A stretch of DNA of 64,000 nucleotides from Prostheceraeus crozeri (Eukaryota > Platyhelminthes > Polycladida > Euryleptidae): contig CAJQUW010006351.1 in the NCBI GenBank assembly GCA_907163375.1, positions 248,001 through 312,000 on the forward strand, given 5' to 3'. A program made the position numbers and the translations under genes. The notes under the pieces are model-generated. The model was given only the letters and a program-made list of their open reading frames with translations. It was not told where the DNA came from and did no database searches. Shown piece after piece: positions 23,808-35,300 of the stretch (position 1 is the stretch's first letter; every line of letters begins with the position of its first letter).

Positions 23808-25155
23808 TACTGCGTGACAAAAAATCTTAACACTTGGAAACACAGGAACCATTCTTTTCATTAGTGAAGTAGCATCAAAACTAAAGCCTTACATAATGAA
23901 AATTATTTCAAACATATGCAGAAACTTGTATGACCGCCCCTGGCATTAATACAAACTTAAATTCTGCTAATTCTCTGAAGTTCATGGAGTTCATCCGATC
24001 TCTCTTGCTCAAAGTATTCCCATTGCTCTTCAACCAATCTTCCGAAAAGTGTTCGATATTGCTAAGAGAATATGGATGCGAGTCTTTCCCCGTTTCACCA
24101 AGCTCATCCTACACAATCTCGATCTGTGAAGGATCAGGAGGGCGTAAATCCCATGGAAGTTAAGCCTACTCATCTGCTGAGCTGTTTTCGCTTGGCTGGT
24201 GTACTCTGTGCGGCCGCGCATTGTCATCGTGAGATTTTGATGATGAGATGGTGCCCCTTTGCGTGTTGGAATAACAAAAGCAGTTACAGAATCCGAGAGA
24301 TAACACTTGCCATCCAAGGTGTTTTGATAACAATAGCAGTCGTTCGTCCAACGTGCAGAATACCGGCAAAAATCCTACCGCTACTATCGCCGAATCGATC
24401 ATGCTCTGAAACGCAACAGGCTGTATATATCATCCAACGCATTCTGTGAACACGAACTCTTCCGTCGTGGAAATCGGGGGTGAATCGCGATTATTTCGTC
24501 CACATCACGCGATGCCACTCATCAATGCTACTTCTGGATTGTCGCTCGCACCATTTTTCGTTTGTTTTCGAGACCGGTGAGATATTCATTCCTAAGAGAA
24601 GGGGCTCGCATAAATTCTTTAAAATTCGAAAGGTTAGTTAGAGGCATGCGTACAACACGTCTGTAAGATTCAAAGCCCGCTTCGGTCAAACGACGATATA
24701 CAGTTCTATCGCAACACTTGAAACCAGTAGCAGATTTCCAGTCTTTTGCTAGACGCGAAACGCTCTTCAGCAGATTTCTCTTCGCCTAATGACCAACTTT
24801 CAATCTGTCAATCTATTTGTTTTCTTTGATCTTCCAGATCTTTCCTGTCTTACAACTTTTCCTTCTTTACACCAATTCCCCAACAGCCACCCTACATGCG
24901 ACACATTCAATTTTTTGCCAACATCACCCATGCTATACTCGTATGTCCACAACGATTCATTCTGAAATATTCTTGCAGATATGCGATGTTTCAACTTATG
25001 CAAACTTTGATCCTGTGTAAAAGGATGAACAATATCTTCATACGGTCATGCAAGAAAGGACTCATAGAAATTTATTTGAGAGCATGATCTACTTAGAAAT
25101 GCAACAGCTGTCACTAATTAGCAATGATAAGTGTTAAGTTTTTTGTCTTGCAGTA
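23808..25155 (-). mobile_element. Tc1-like DNA transposon, inactive
   Basis: Inverted ends CTGCGTGACAAAAAA at 23810 and the complement of CTGCAAGACAAAAAA ending at 25153 are flanked by TA dinucleotides (23808-23809, 25154-25155), the Tc1/mariner target duplication. Both ends continue into TTAACACTT. The 1344-bp body encodes a decayed transposase on the minus strand. Ends match well but the gene has many frame breaks, so it is dead and could move only if helped in trans. Confidence 0.85.
24000..25010 (-). pseudogene. Tc1-like transposase, decayed
   Basis: The N-terminal DNA-binding region is visible at 24800-25003, with a helix-turn-helix-like stretch and a basic GR-rich segment (GKVVRQERSGRSKK). 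The catalytic block SKSHDDNARPHRVHQPSEN is read near 24215-24270, with DNARPH marking the second aspartate. Downstream, NFHGIYA corresponds to the region before the SPDLNPIE motif, which has changed. Fragments lie in at least three frames. An intact transposase of this family has about 340 residues; no long frame remains here. Confidence 0.75.
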
Positions 25156-26513
25156 TGTGAAGATATTTTGACTTTGGCGACCATGCATGAGTGCATATGA
25201 CCAATGAAGTTCTTCGACATGATCGATTAGGCTACCTTAATCAGATAAAAAGTCAGATAAAAAATGTGCAAATTGGCCCTTATCATTCTCAAACGATATT
25301 TAGAAAATGTTCCATCGGTAGTGGAACACTTCAAGTGTCACGTTGGTGCGACAAACTTCCATGATTTTCGCTTTCGAGAGAGAGGAAATTATGTTGGGTC
25401 CCTGCATGTGATGGGAATTCTTTGAATATTGTGATAAAATTCTTTGAAACAGTTTACTTGGATATATGACATGGAATGTTTCAGGAAACAAGTGCTGTCA
25501 TCTGATTCTAAGAGTGGTTACCCACCTTGTTTTGGTACCACGATTCGCCCCTGGTTTGCATGTATCACTTTTAGTGACAATTTCTTATTATTATTTTTTG
25601 TTTATTGGGTTGAAAATATGTCTTGTTTAAATTCATTATTAAAACAAGATGATATAAAACATGTTTTTATTCGAAGTATAGAATATTGATGTCTGTGCAA
25701 CGCTGACAATCGCAAATAAACAACTATGTAATATTTAGCAATGATAATAGCGAATATAATGGATATCTAAGCAACTCCGAATGCGTTCAATATGGCGCAA
25801 TCGCTTGGCACATGGCAGAATCAAGAAGCTCATAAATATTGTAGTTAATTGAACCTTCGAGTTCGTGACAAAACCCCGCGTCTCATATCAACCTGCGAGT
25901 ACAAATAATGCTTTGGGAATGCCAAGTAAATATACCGGTAAGGAAAGATGAAAAAGTGACTTTAAATTGTTTATTCTCAACAATCGTAATACGTTTGCAG
26001 TAAAACAATATCGGCATTACCGAATATTCGGCACGTTTCCTTTTTCCAGCATTCCGTTAAATAGCGAAATTCACTTTTGATAAAAGGGTTCAGCCATAGA
26101 GTAGGGATATATAGGTAGAGTACCGACTCAGAAAAGTATCTGTATACAGTGAAAATTTTTATATGAAAACATTCAATTTTTTGCGGAGATTACATTCCCG
26201 TGGTCCAAAAAATTATTTGAACACTTTTGAAAAAAGTCAAAATTTCCTTATTTGATACTACCGAGATGACTCTCCAGTATAAGTAGTATGAAACAAGTTG
26301 GACATCAAAAGGAATGAATATTTGCCAATAAGCATCCTAACTAAGCGGAAATTAAGCTGATTATCAAGGGAATTTCATGAATTGTATTATTATCAAAGTC
26401 TTCATGAAAAGGTCGCGATATTATTCGTATTTTCTTGGCTGAAATTTAAAGTTTTTAATTCAATTTTCACCGGCATGATTTTATGATTCATTAAATTCGT
26501 GTTTCATTTCTAG
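25156..26513. other. No supported gene
   Basis: AT-rich sequence with no recognisable coding or repeat content. A pyrimidine tract and CTAG at 26504-26513 could be a splice acceptor just before the Polinton. Confidence 0.45.
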
Positions 26514-26537
26514 AATCTGAATGGTGATGTGGACCTA

Positions 26538-28835
26538 AGTAGTAAGCAAGTGACAAACACTCGACCGGCGCGCCCCCCCCCTCTGGAACGGCAGAGTGTC
26601 GTGGTGTGCCGGCCAGGTTGGTTCACGTTCACGAAATGTTCGCTGACTCCCCCCCTCTGGAACGACAGATTGTCGTGGTGGACTTGGGCGACCGCCAGGA
26701 TTAGTCTTGAGGCTATAGTGTGTGATGTTTTTCGTGCAATCTGCTGAATGTTGGGTTGTAAAATGGGCTGTTTCGAGTGGAAGGAGTGGTCGGATGAGAA
26801 AACGGAGGCCAGATTCGGATTCGGCGTGAAATTCTGCATCGGTATGGTGAGTTTCAAGTCAATCGGAGAGAAAAATTTTCGCTGACGTCCCCCCCCTCTG
26901 GACAGCTTGCTTCGATTTTGGCTTCCAGTGGACGGATTTTGTCGTGCCATAGCTCGTTTGAAAGCTAAGAGTGAGACAAATTCACTGAAAGAATCGGCTT
27001 GTTCCTATCTGTCTTCGTTTAGATGTGAGACGCCATTTAAGATTTTGGGAGATTGGCGAAAAACGACAGAGTTAGAATTTGGGACGTTTTGGACTCTAGC
27101 TTCAAAACGAAGCATCGGATTGGAAAACGGATTTCAGATTTGGAATCAGCGTGAAATTCTCTATCTGTATGGTGAGTTTCAAGTCAATCGGCGACAAAAA
27201 ATTTTCAACATTTTTCGAAAAAACGACAGAGTTAGAATTTGGGACGTTTTGGTGTGTAGCGCCCAAACGAAGCATCGGATGGGAAAACGGAGGCCAGATT
27301 CGGATTCAGCGTGAAATTCTGTATCCGTATGGTGAATTTGAACGCCATCGGAGAGAAAAAATTTTGCTGACGTCCCCCCCCCTCTGGACAGCTCGCTTCG
27401 ATTTTGGCTTCCAGTGGACGGATTTTGTCGTGCCATAGCTCGTTTGAAAGCTAAGAGTGAGACAAATTCACTGAAAGAAACGGCTTGTTCCTATCTGTCT
27501 TCGTTTAGATGTGAGACGCCATTTAAGATTTTGGGACATTGGCGAAAAACGACAGAGTTAGAATTTGGGACGTTTTGGACTCTAGCTTCAAAACGAAGCA
27601 TCGGATTGGAAAACGGATTTCAGATTTGGAATCAGCGTGAAATTCTCTATCTGTATGGTGAGTTTCAAGTCAATCGGCGAGAAAAAATTTTCAACATTTT
27701 TCGAAAAAACGACAGAGTTAGAATTTGGGACGTTTTGGTGTGTAGCGCCCAAACGAAGCATCGGATGGGAAAACGGAGGCCAGATTCGGATTCAGCGTGA
27801 AATTCTGCATCCGTATGGTGAATTTGAACGCCATCGGAGAGAAAAAATTTTGCTGACGTCCCCCCCCTCTGGACAGCTTGCTTCGATTTTGGCTTCCAGT
27901 GGACGGATTTTGTCGTGCCATAGCTCGTTTGAAAGCTAAGAGTGAGACAAATTCACTGAAAGAATCGGCTTGTTCCTATCTGTCTTCGTTTAGATGTGAG
28001 ACGCCATTTAAGATTTTGGGACATTGGCGAAAAACGACAGAGTTAGAATTTGGGACGTTTTGGGCTCTAGCTTCAAAACGAAGCATCGGATTGGAAAACG
28101 GATTTCAGATTTGGAATCAGCGTGAAATTCTCTATCTGTATGGTGAGTTTCAAGTCAATCGGCGACAAAAAATTTTCAACATTTTTCGAAAAAACGACAG
28201 AGTTAGAATTTGGGACGTTTTGGTGTGTAGCGCCCAAACGAAGCATCGGATGGGAAAACGGAGGCCAGATTCGGATTCAGCGTGAAATTCTGCATCCGTA
28301 TGGTGAATTTGAACGCCATCGGAGAGAAAAAATTTTGCTGACGTCCCCCCCCCCTCTGGACAGCTTGCTTCGATTTTGGCTTCCAGTGGACGGATTTTGT
28401 CGTGCCATAGCTCGTTTGAAAGCTAAGAGTGAGACAAATTCACTGAAAGAATCGGCTTGTTCCTATCTGTCTTCGTTTAGATGTGAGACGCCAATTAAGA
28501 TTTTGGGACATTGGCGAAAAACGACAGAGTTAGAATTTGGGACGTTTTGGGCTGTAGCTTCAAAACGAAGCATCGGATTGGAAAACGGATTTCAGATTTG
28601 GAATCAGCGTGAAATTCTCTATCTGTATGGTGAGTTTCATAAGGCAATCGGAGAGAAAAAATTTTCAACATTTTTCGGAAAAACGACGAGTTAGAATTTT
28701 TGCGATGGCTGCCTACTGTAGAGCCAAAACGAAGCATCGGATGGGAAAACGGAGGCCAGATTCGGATTCAGCGTCAAATTCTACATGGAAATGGTGTATT
28801 TCCAGCTCAATCGGAGCACTAGAACCGGAGATAGA
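26538..28835. repeat. Left Polinton terminal repeat with 485-bp tandem array
   Basis: The outer part (26538-26880) matches the right end in inverted orientation. It is followed by four nearly identical tandem units that begin at 26881, 27366, 27852 and 28337 (periods 485, 486 and 485 bp). The last is partial. Each unit starts with GCTGACGTC and a run of seven to nine C then TCTGGA, and contains two diverged half-units of about 150 bp that share GAATTTGGGACGTTTTGG and AACGAAGCATCGGAT. The right end has only one such unit, so the array expanded on one side. The units are free of stops in some frames by repetition and are not taken as genes. Confidence 0.9.
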
Positions 28836-29616
28836 CGGGATTTTTAGTGTTTGGATGATGGGTATTACGTCATCAGCTGATCGCCACACACTATATAAGC
28901 TGGGAACCGACAGAGACTTGTCATTAAGACGAGAGATTGCCAACGGTAAGTCGTCTCTCTGAGCTCCGATGATAGCTTCGGACATTCCAAATTCCGAGTT
29001 TCTGTAAGAAACCGACTTAGAAAATTTCATTGCTGATATCAGCTAAGCCGTCAGACTTAGAGGTTAGCCAGGAGATGGCCTTCGTCTCCAGGCCATAAAA
29101 GACTCCAAAACTTTAAAGGCTTGTAACTTTGCTTCTACAAGTCCGTTTGACTTGATTCAAAAAAGGTTCGGTCGCTATTGACCTGCCCTAAGTGACAGAC
29201 TACTTATAAAATTTCATAAGTAGTGCTAAAAAGTTGAAAAATTTAAATTCGCTATTTTTGGCAATTTTCGGGGTTTTCAAACCTTCTGAATTCAACTAAG
29301 ACCTTTATAAAGTTGTCAGAGGCGAGCTTCGGCTCGAGACTTGCTTCCTGATGTAAATAACTCCACCGGTTTTCATGTCAAAATCGGGGTCCGAATACCA
29401 ACACAGTGATATGACGCACGCTCTGTCCGCGGGAGGTTGGATTTGAGGGCCGAGGCCTTGGAGTCGGGATAAGATCCCCTCTGAGTAATGCCTGTAACGG
29501 ATTCATCAGCCTAGCTTGTCTATCCTCAAGTATTGAATGACATATTAGTTGTATTTTTAAAATGATTGTCAATGTTACTTGTCAGTAATTCTATTTTATC
29601 TTTCCTTCTACAGAAT
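28836..29616 (+). other. Polinton left promoter and leader region
   Basis: Sequence between the terminal array and the first gene. It has a TATATAAG box (28892-28899), a candidate leader ending CAACG/GTAAGT at 28945, and a pyrimidine tract with CAG at 29611-29613 just before the first coding ATG. No gene is seen in the intervening 660 bases. Confidence 0.5.
28892..28899 (+). promoter_or_regulatory. TATA box of the left Polinton promoter
   Basis: TATATAAG in an otherwise mixed-composition region, about 30-50 bases upstream of a candidate leader with a splice donor at 28946. It is oriented toward the coiled-coil zinc-finger gene and the polymerase gene. A matching TATAAATA lies on the minus strand near the other end (45991-45998). 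Confidence 0.55.
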
Positions 29617-30819
29617 ATGGGAGGCAACTCAAAATTTCTGTTTAAAAAATGCTCTTGTGGTGAAGTGAAGAGAGGTGGTGAGTTTAAACGCCACTTGAAT
29701 AAATATAAGAACACGCCTCACATTCATGTTGAGAAAGGTGTTGTTTCCGGCTGTACACATTGCCAAAAGTTTTTAAGAGGCAAGCAGCACGAAAAATTTT
29801 ATGAGAGGCATCAGAACTGTCCAGTTGTGAAGTTCGCAAATTATACAACTTCGGACATAGGCAAAATCATAGCCCCCTATTTTGAATTGGTCGATTTGGA
29901 TCAAGAACTGCAGAATGCAATTGCAGATATCATAAATCCTCCTGTTCCGACTACAGGAAATGAAGAATTGCAGAATGCAATAATAGCCGATCCTCCTGTT
30001 CCGACTACAGGAAATGAAGAATTGCAGAATGCAATAATAGCCGATCCTCCTGTTCCGACTACAGGAAATGAAGAATTACAGAATGCAATAACAGCCGATC
30101 CTGCTGTTCCGACTACAGGAAATGATCTAAGCAGTGATTCAGACACCTCAGACGAGTCCGACTCTGAGGAGGTTGTAGTGCCCGTTAAAGGAATAGCGAA
30201 GCCAATCAGCCAATCTTCCCCGAAAAAATTGAAGGGGATTAAAGCCCAAACTTTAGCCTGGAATAAGGACGATCAGGCTGCCAAAGTTAGCCAGGAGTTT
30301 GCGCTCAATAAATTGAAAGATGAGCTGAGTCGCTTTAGAAACGAATGCGAGACTTTGAGAGGTGAAAATTTTAACCTGAAAGCTCAAGTCCAGGAAATCA
30401 AGAACCTCAAAACGCAGGTCATAAATTTGGAGGCTTTTCGGGATAGGGCACTGCAAAGTGAAAAGCGAGTTGAAGAGCAGGCAGCAAATATTAAAAATTT
30501 AAAATCACAAGAAGGGGTGCTTAAGCTCAAGATTGAGCAACTAAAAATGAAAATGGTTGAGAACGAGCAGCACAAGGAGAGAAGAACAACACTCCACCTA
30601 CCAATTATCAACAGCAGGATTGTTGATGACATTCTGCTGCAAAGTGAGGATGTCGACAGCACGTTCGAATGCTACGAGGGAGCAATGGCGGAGATGCGCT
30701 GTATCCATGTCTCCATCAAGCATGATGGCGACATCAAAGAATTGCGCCACCGGAAGCGAAAACTGCCGGCCAAGTACTTGCCTGAGCCACCACCATCGAA
30801 GGGGTCACGAACCGGCTAA
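29617..30819 (+). CDS. Polinton-borne zinc-finger coiled-coil protein
   Basis: A 400-residue protein, starting MGGNSKFLFKKC. The start is placed at the ATG three bases after a CAG splice acceptor (29611-29613), because the 17 upstream codons of the open frame contain the pyrimidine tract of that acceptor. Two cysteine/histidine clusters lie in residues 10-75 (C-S-C with later H, and CTHC with H and C), resembling degenerate zinc fingers. Residues about 105-185 hold repeats of an 18-residue unit (NEELQNAIIADPPVPTTG). An acidic serine-rich stretch follows, then about 100 residues of heptad-rich coiled coil, and a basic tail with RHRKRK. The function is unknown; it may scaffold or bind nucleic acid. 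A small GT-AG intron candidate lies just downstream (30832-30893). Confidence 0.7.
   Translation: MGGNSKFLFKKCSCGEVKRGGEFKRHLNKYKNTPHIHVEKGVVSGCTHCQKFLRGKQHEKFYERHQNCPVVKFANYTTSDIGKIIAPYFELVDLDQELQNAIADIINPPVPTTGNEELQNAIIADPPVPTTGNEELQNAIIADPPVPTTGNEELQNAITADPAVPTTGNDLSSDSDTSDESDSEEVVVPVKGIAKPISQSSPKKLKGIKAQTLAWNKDDQAAKVSQEFALNKLKDELSRFRNECETLRGENFNLKAQVQEIKNLKTQVINLEAFRDRALQSEKRVEEQAANIKNLKSQEGVLKLKIEQLKMKMVENEQHKERRTTLHLPIINSRIVDDILLQSEDVDSTFECYEGAMAEMRCIHVSIKHDGDIKELRHRKRKLPAKYLPEPPPSKGSRTG
29949..30122 (+). repeat. 54-bp coding tandem repeat
   Basis: Just over three copies of a 54-bp unit (GAAGAATTGCAGAATGCAAT and following), nearly identical, encoding the 18-residue repeat of the coiled-coil protein. 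The near identity suggests recent expansion. Confidence 0.85.
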
Positions 30820-31631
30820 ATTTCTCTTATGGTAAGTTAATATCATCTCTATCACTTGAATATAATTTCATCTATTTTCTTTCTATTTTTCAGATACGAC
30901 GAGAACGAACCAACGGCTCTCATAAGGGCCACCATGGGGCAAGACATGATAGAACCTCCACGCGGTTTGCCCTGGGCAGTCTTCGGACTGGCGAATACTA
31001 TCATTAAGTTGAATCTGCTATCAGTCAACTTGAACGTTGCAAATGAAGTTCGGTGTAATACTTCCTTTCGACGGGCGTTCCTGTAAAGGGCGGCGGTGAA
31101 ACCCGTAGCTATGTATACCGCAAGGGACATTCGGCAATGGTCAATCTTGTTAAACCTCTCTGCGTCATGTTTGCAAGTGATTGCCTCTGTCTCAACGTAG
31201 TATGCATTCGCGCCAGGGCGACATTTAGCCAACTGTCGAAGGTTGCCTAAAACTTTCCATTGCATACGTTATGAGAACCATGAGTTCTACCTGTCTCTAT
31301 CAATGAGACGAATTGATGAATGGAATGAAATGGGAGGACACTCACGCGCCACACGCAACATAACACACTTCTCTCTTTCGTAGTCTAACAAGCTCTTTAC
31401 ACATGGATCGCAGTCGATTGCTATCCCTGTATCAGAAGTGTAAGCTATCTTAATTTTATTTAACACTATTTCATCTACCATCATCGCCCATATGAAATGT
31501 TATAAGATTTACAAGTTAGACTAAGCGTGCTACTATTTCCAAATGAAAAAATATACATGATTAAATCATCCACTGAAGTCCCGTTCAAGTAAGTCAGTAT
31601 GAAAGCAAAGATAATACGAAATAAAAATTTA
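30820..31631. other. Polinton spacer, no supported gene
   Basis: Contains the candidate intron 30832-30893 and open frames of up to 137 codons on either strand that carry no recognisable domain. Confidence 0.4.
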
Positions 31632-32081
31632 TTATGGCATGTATTTCAAAAGGTCTTCATCGTCAATATCGTCCCAGAGTCTGACTTCACATAGATCACA
31701 AAAACAGTTCAGTTGCTTTAATCGTTCTTCCACTGCGAGCCTCACTTTGTCAATATACTCCCACTCTGCCATAGTTCGTGGCTGGGAGTTAGGGGTGTAC
31801 CACTCCCATAATTGGTGGAGGAATTTCGTGCTGGTGATCTCCATCACATCGTCAGTATCGTACTGGAGATACTTCCACCTCACGCCTGTTAAGTCGGGAC
31901 ACTCCTTCTCACATACACTCTCCTCTTCCTCATCCGCTGGTAATGATAACTTCCTGATATTGTCCAGTCGGTACACCTTCTCTACCTTCCCCTTCGTTGG
32001 AGCGTTTGGTGCAACGAGCGCCTTTGGTGTTGAGCATGGAGAAGAGAATTTTGTATTTGGTGTTGTCGGAGGGCTTGTCAT
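31632..32081 (-). CDS. Small acidic Polinton protein of unknown function
   Basis: A 149-residue minus-strand protein starting MTSPPTTPNTKFSSP. The first 35 residues are proline, serine and threonine rich, then a mixed and acidic body includes DEEEESVCEKECPDL and a C-terminal cluster with FCDLC and the acidic tail WDDIDDEDLLKYMP. A polyadenylation-like AATAAA lies just past its end on the minus strand (near 31628), which favours this strand over the overlapping plus-strand frame. It sits between the coiled-coil gene and the polymerase gene, transcribed oppositely. I do not recognise a family. Confidence 0.5.
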   Translation of the reverse strand: MTSPPTTPNTKFSSPCSTPKALVAPNAPTKGKVEKVYRLDNIRKLSLPADEEEESVCEKECPDLTGVRWKYLQYDTDDVMEITSTKFLHQLWEWYTPNSQPRTMAEWEYIDKVRLAVEERLKQLNCFCDLCEVRLWDDIDDEDLLKYMP

Positions 32082-32309
32082 GTTGACTGTGAATAATGAC
32101 TTTGAAATGTTTTCTAATTCTTAAGTATCAACAAGCAACCAATCAGAATGAACAGCCAATGAATGATGAATATGAAAGTATATATGCAAAGTGACATTCG
32201 TATCATTTCACTCTGGCGAATTCTATATTTGAGGCGTACAAGTGAATTCCAAATTTGAGTGAAGTCTCTATCTTGTTGAAGTATCAACCTTAAACTTGAT
32301 TTCATTGAA

Positions 32310-32318
32310 ATGGTAAGT
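32310..32318 (+). promoter_or_regulatory. Start codon followed directly by a splice donor
   Basis: ATG/GTAAGT upstream of the polymerase gene, with a matching acceptor CAG at 32377-32379 and a further candidate intron 32441-32499. The first coding exon would then contribute only the initiator codon. The same arrangement occurs on the minus strand at 45879-45887. Confidence 0.55.
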
Positions 32319-32379
32319 TGAAAATTTCTTCACTCATCTCCCTCAAACGTGTGGCTAATAGCATCTTCCTCAATTTCAG

Positions 32380-35300
32380 GCATCAACTTCATCACCAACA
32401 CCCTCCCTTCTCGAGGAAAGTTTAGAGTTGTTGAGTCAAGGTAGGTTGTAACAATACACTGAGACTTGAACAGAGATGATAGAATGATTTCTCTTTCAGG
32501 TGATACCAGTTCCATCTCGAGCGAGTCCATATCAACATTGTCGCGGGAATGCAACGATCGGGAATGTGCTGACTGTGGACACATCTTCACGAGGAAGCGT
32601 GATCTCATCCGACACATCAAGCGAGGTGTTTGTCGACCTAAGCCGGCATCAATCTCCGAAGGTAGGGATGATTCTGTTAACGATGTCTCCTTTTCTTGCG
32701 ACTTATGCGCTCAGTCTTTCGAGACACGTTTTGAACTATCTTCGCACAGACTTCAACATACACACACGAACGATACCTACACCAACGGTACCTCCTCTAT
32801 CCGACTCACTGAAGTGTCCATAAATAATTTAGTGAGGAACTACCAGATGGACTCCTCAGAAACCATTGCTAACTTTGAGGAATGGTTTCATCAAAATTCA
32901 TCATTGATAGAAGCGCTCTTCAACAATTTAGACAATTTTAGGATGAAGGCGCTCATCTATCTTAAAATAAAATATGTAAAAATCGACCACCATACTGGAC
33001 AAATAATAGAGAGGTTGGAGTTTCACATACCCTCCTCTCCTGCAACCGAGGTTGTAGACTATGAGTCTTGGATAAATTTTCACATCCAAGGATTAAAATT
33101 AAATATAGATAAATTTAACGAGCGTGATAGTGGACTCGTTTTTGATGGTATTGAGACCGCCATGATTAAAATCAGTTTATTAGGAAATCATAGTGGTCGA
33201 GGCTCCTTTAAACTTCCAAAAAATTTAAAAAACAAAACAGCAGTCATTTCTGTAGATTGCGAATCGCAATGTTTTAAGTATGCCGTCCTCTCCATTCTCC
33301 ACTATAATGACATGTGCAGAATCGAAACCGCACATATAAGTATAGGCAGTGGGAGAATGAATTAAACTTCGATGACTGTAATAGTGACGATATGAAAATT
33401 AAAGATATAGAAAAATTTGAAAAATTGAACAACATTAAAATAGTTCTCCATGTTTGGGAAAAGGATTGAAGGGTGTGCGCTACAACTCGCGTTCGAGTTG
33501 TTATGAACTTACAGTAAACCTGTTATTAGTAAAACAGGATGATAGCGAGGAATGGCACTACTGCGGTATTCCCAAAATCCCTCGCTTATACCACCACTTA
33601 GAAAACTCTAGTAGAGAGTTATATTACTGCGACAGATGTATTCGCCACTTTAGGAGGAAAACTAAATTTGAAACTCATTACGAATGGTGTAAGCGAGGTA
33701 AACTACAAATGGAGCGCATGCCCAAAGATAAGGAGTTTTCATATAGAGAGAATGGTGATGAACTAAGTCCTCTTCGTGTCATCTATGCTGACATCGAATG
33801 TTATATCGATGATAACATCCATCGACCAGCAGCCATTTCCTGCTATGAAGTATGGCATGATCACTTTAGGAGTAGGCAAAATAAAATGCGCGTCTGGCAA
33901 GGTGAGGATTGTATTTACCAATTCCTACAATTCCTCGAACAGGCTGTAAAATTTCAACAAAAGTATGATGGTGAACTCTATCGCAGATCATTGCATATGA
34001 CAGCAGATGATCAAGCAAAATTTGATAGTTGCAACGTTTGCCCCAAATGTAGTAAAACATTTGACGATGATAAGATTAAGAAAGTGCGCGACCATGATCA
34101 CATCACTGGTAAATTTAGAAACGCACTCTGTTCAAAATGCAATTTTTCACTTAGGATGAAACGGCGTACATTACCCGTCATTTTCCATAATTTCAAGGGC
34201 TACGACAGCCATATGATAATAAAAGGAGGTTTAGGTCAAATGAAAGAGTGGAAGCTTGATGTAATAGCACAAACGAGAGAGAAGTTTATGGCCATGACAG
34301 CAAAAGTGCCTGTCGATAAAACTAAAGAAAATAAGACGGTCTATTTTGATATAAAATTTTTAGATTCCTACCAATTTATGACTGCATCACTGGCCTCTCT
34401 CGTACAAAATCTAAAGTCTCTTCCACTAACACAAAATCTTAAGAAACAATATCCAAATCTAACCGATGAAGTCATCACACGGAAAGGAATCTTTCCATAT
34501 GCATATTTTGATGCGATTAGTAAACTCGGCGAGACTTCTCTTCCGCCCATAGATAAATTTAAAAATGATTTGACCGGCGCAGAATGTAAGATCGAAGATT
34601 ATGATCATGCACAAGATGCATGGATAAAATTTGACTGCCATACATTTGGCGAATATATGATTGCCTACCTTAAGTTAGATGTATTTTTGCTGGCTGATGT
34701 ATTTCAGGAGTTTCGACGAGTGGCATTAGAAGAAGATAAGTTAGATCCCGTCCACTTTGTCAGTCTGCCAGCCATGTCATTTAAGTCTGCTTTTAAAATG
34801 ACTGGTGAAACCATTCATCTCTTACAAGATCCAGAGATGTATAATTTATTTGAGCGAGGAATTCGCGGTGGTCTCACATTTGTAAATAAACATAGGTTAA
34901 AATCTGAAACAGTAGGTAATGATCAGACTCATCTTAAGTATTATGACCAAAATAATTTGTATGGTAGTTCACTATCCAAACCACTCCCTCACTCTGAGTT
35001 TAGCTGGTTAGATGATAGTGAAATTCAGCATTTCTCCAACCCTTCTAACATACTAGCAATCCCAGATGAAGGTGATTGGGGATATTATTTTGAGATAGAT
35101 CTAATCTATCCAAATGATATTAAACATAAAACCGTAGATTTTCCACTCGCACCCGAATCAGGTGAAGTGAGTAAAGATATGTTTTCCGACTTTATGAAAC
35201 AATTTCATAAAGATTTAGAATCATGTGGACAACCCAAGTATAAGCCTTGCCGCAAACTTTTGCTCACTCAATATGATAAAGAAAACTATCTAGTCCACTT

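Noticed and set aside
26907-28694. Repeated open frames of 95-190 codons in the left Polinton end
   Set aside because: They follow the 485-bp tandem units in every copy, lie in several overlapping frames, lack domains and sit in a terminal repeat. They look open only because the unit happens to contain few stops.
31639-32124. Plus-strand frame of 161 codons
   Set aside because: Overlaps the minus-strand acidic gene. Its product is a serine- and phenylalanine-rich shadow and the polyadenylation signal favours the minus strand.
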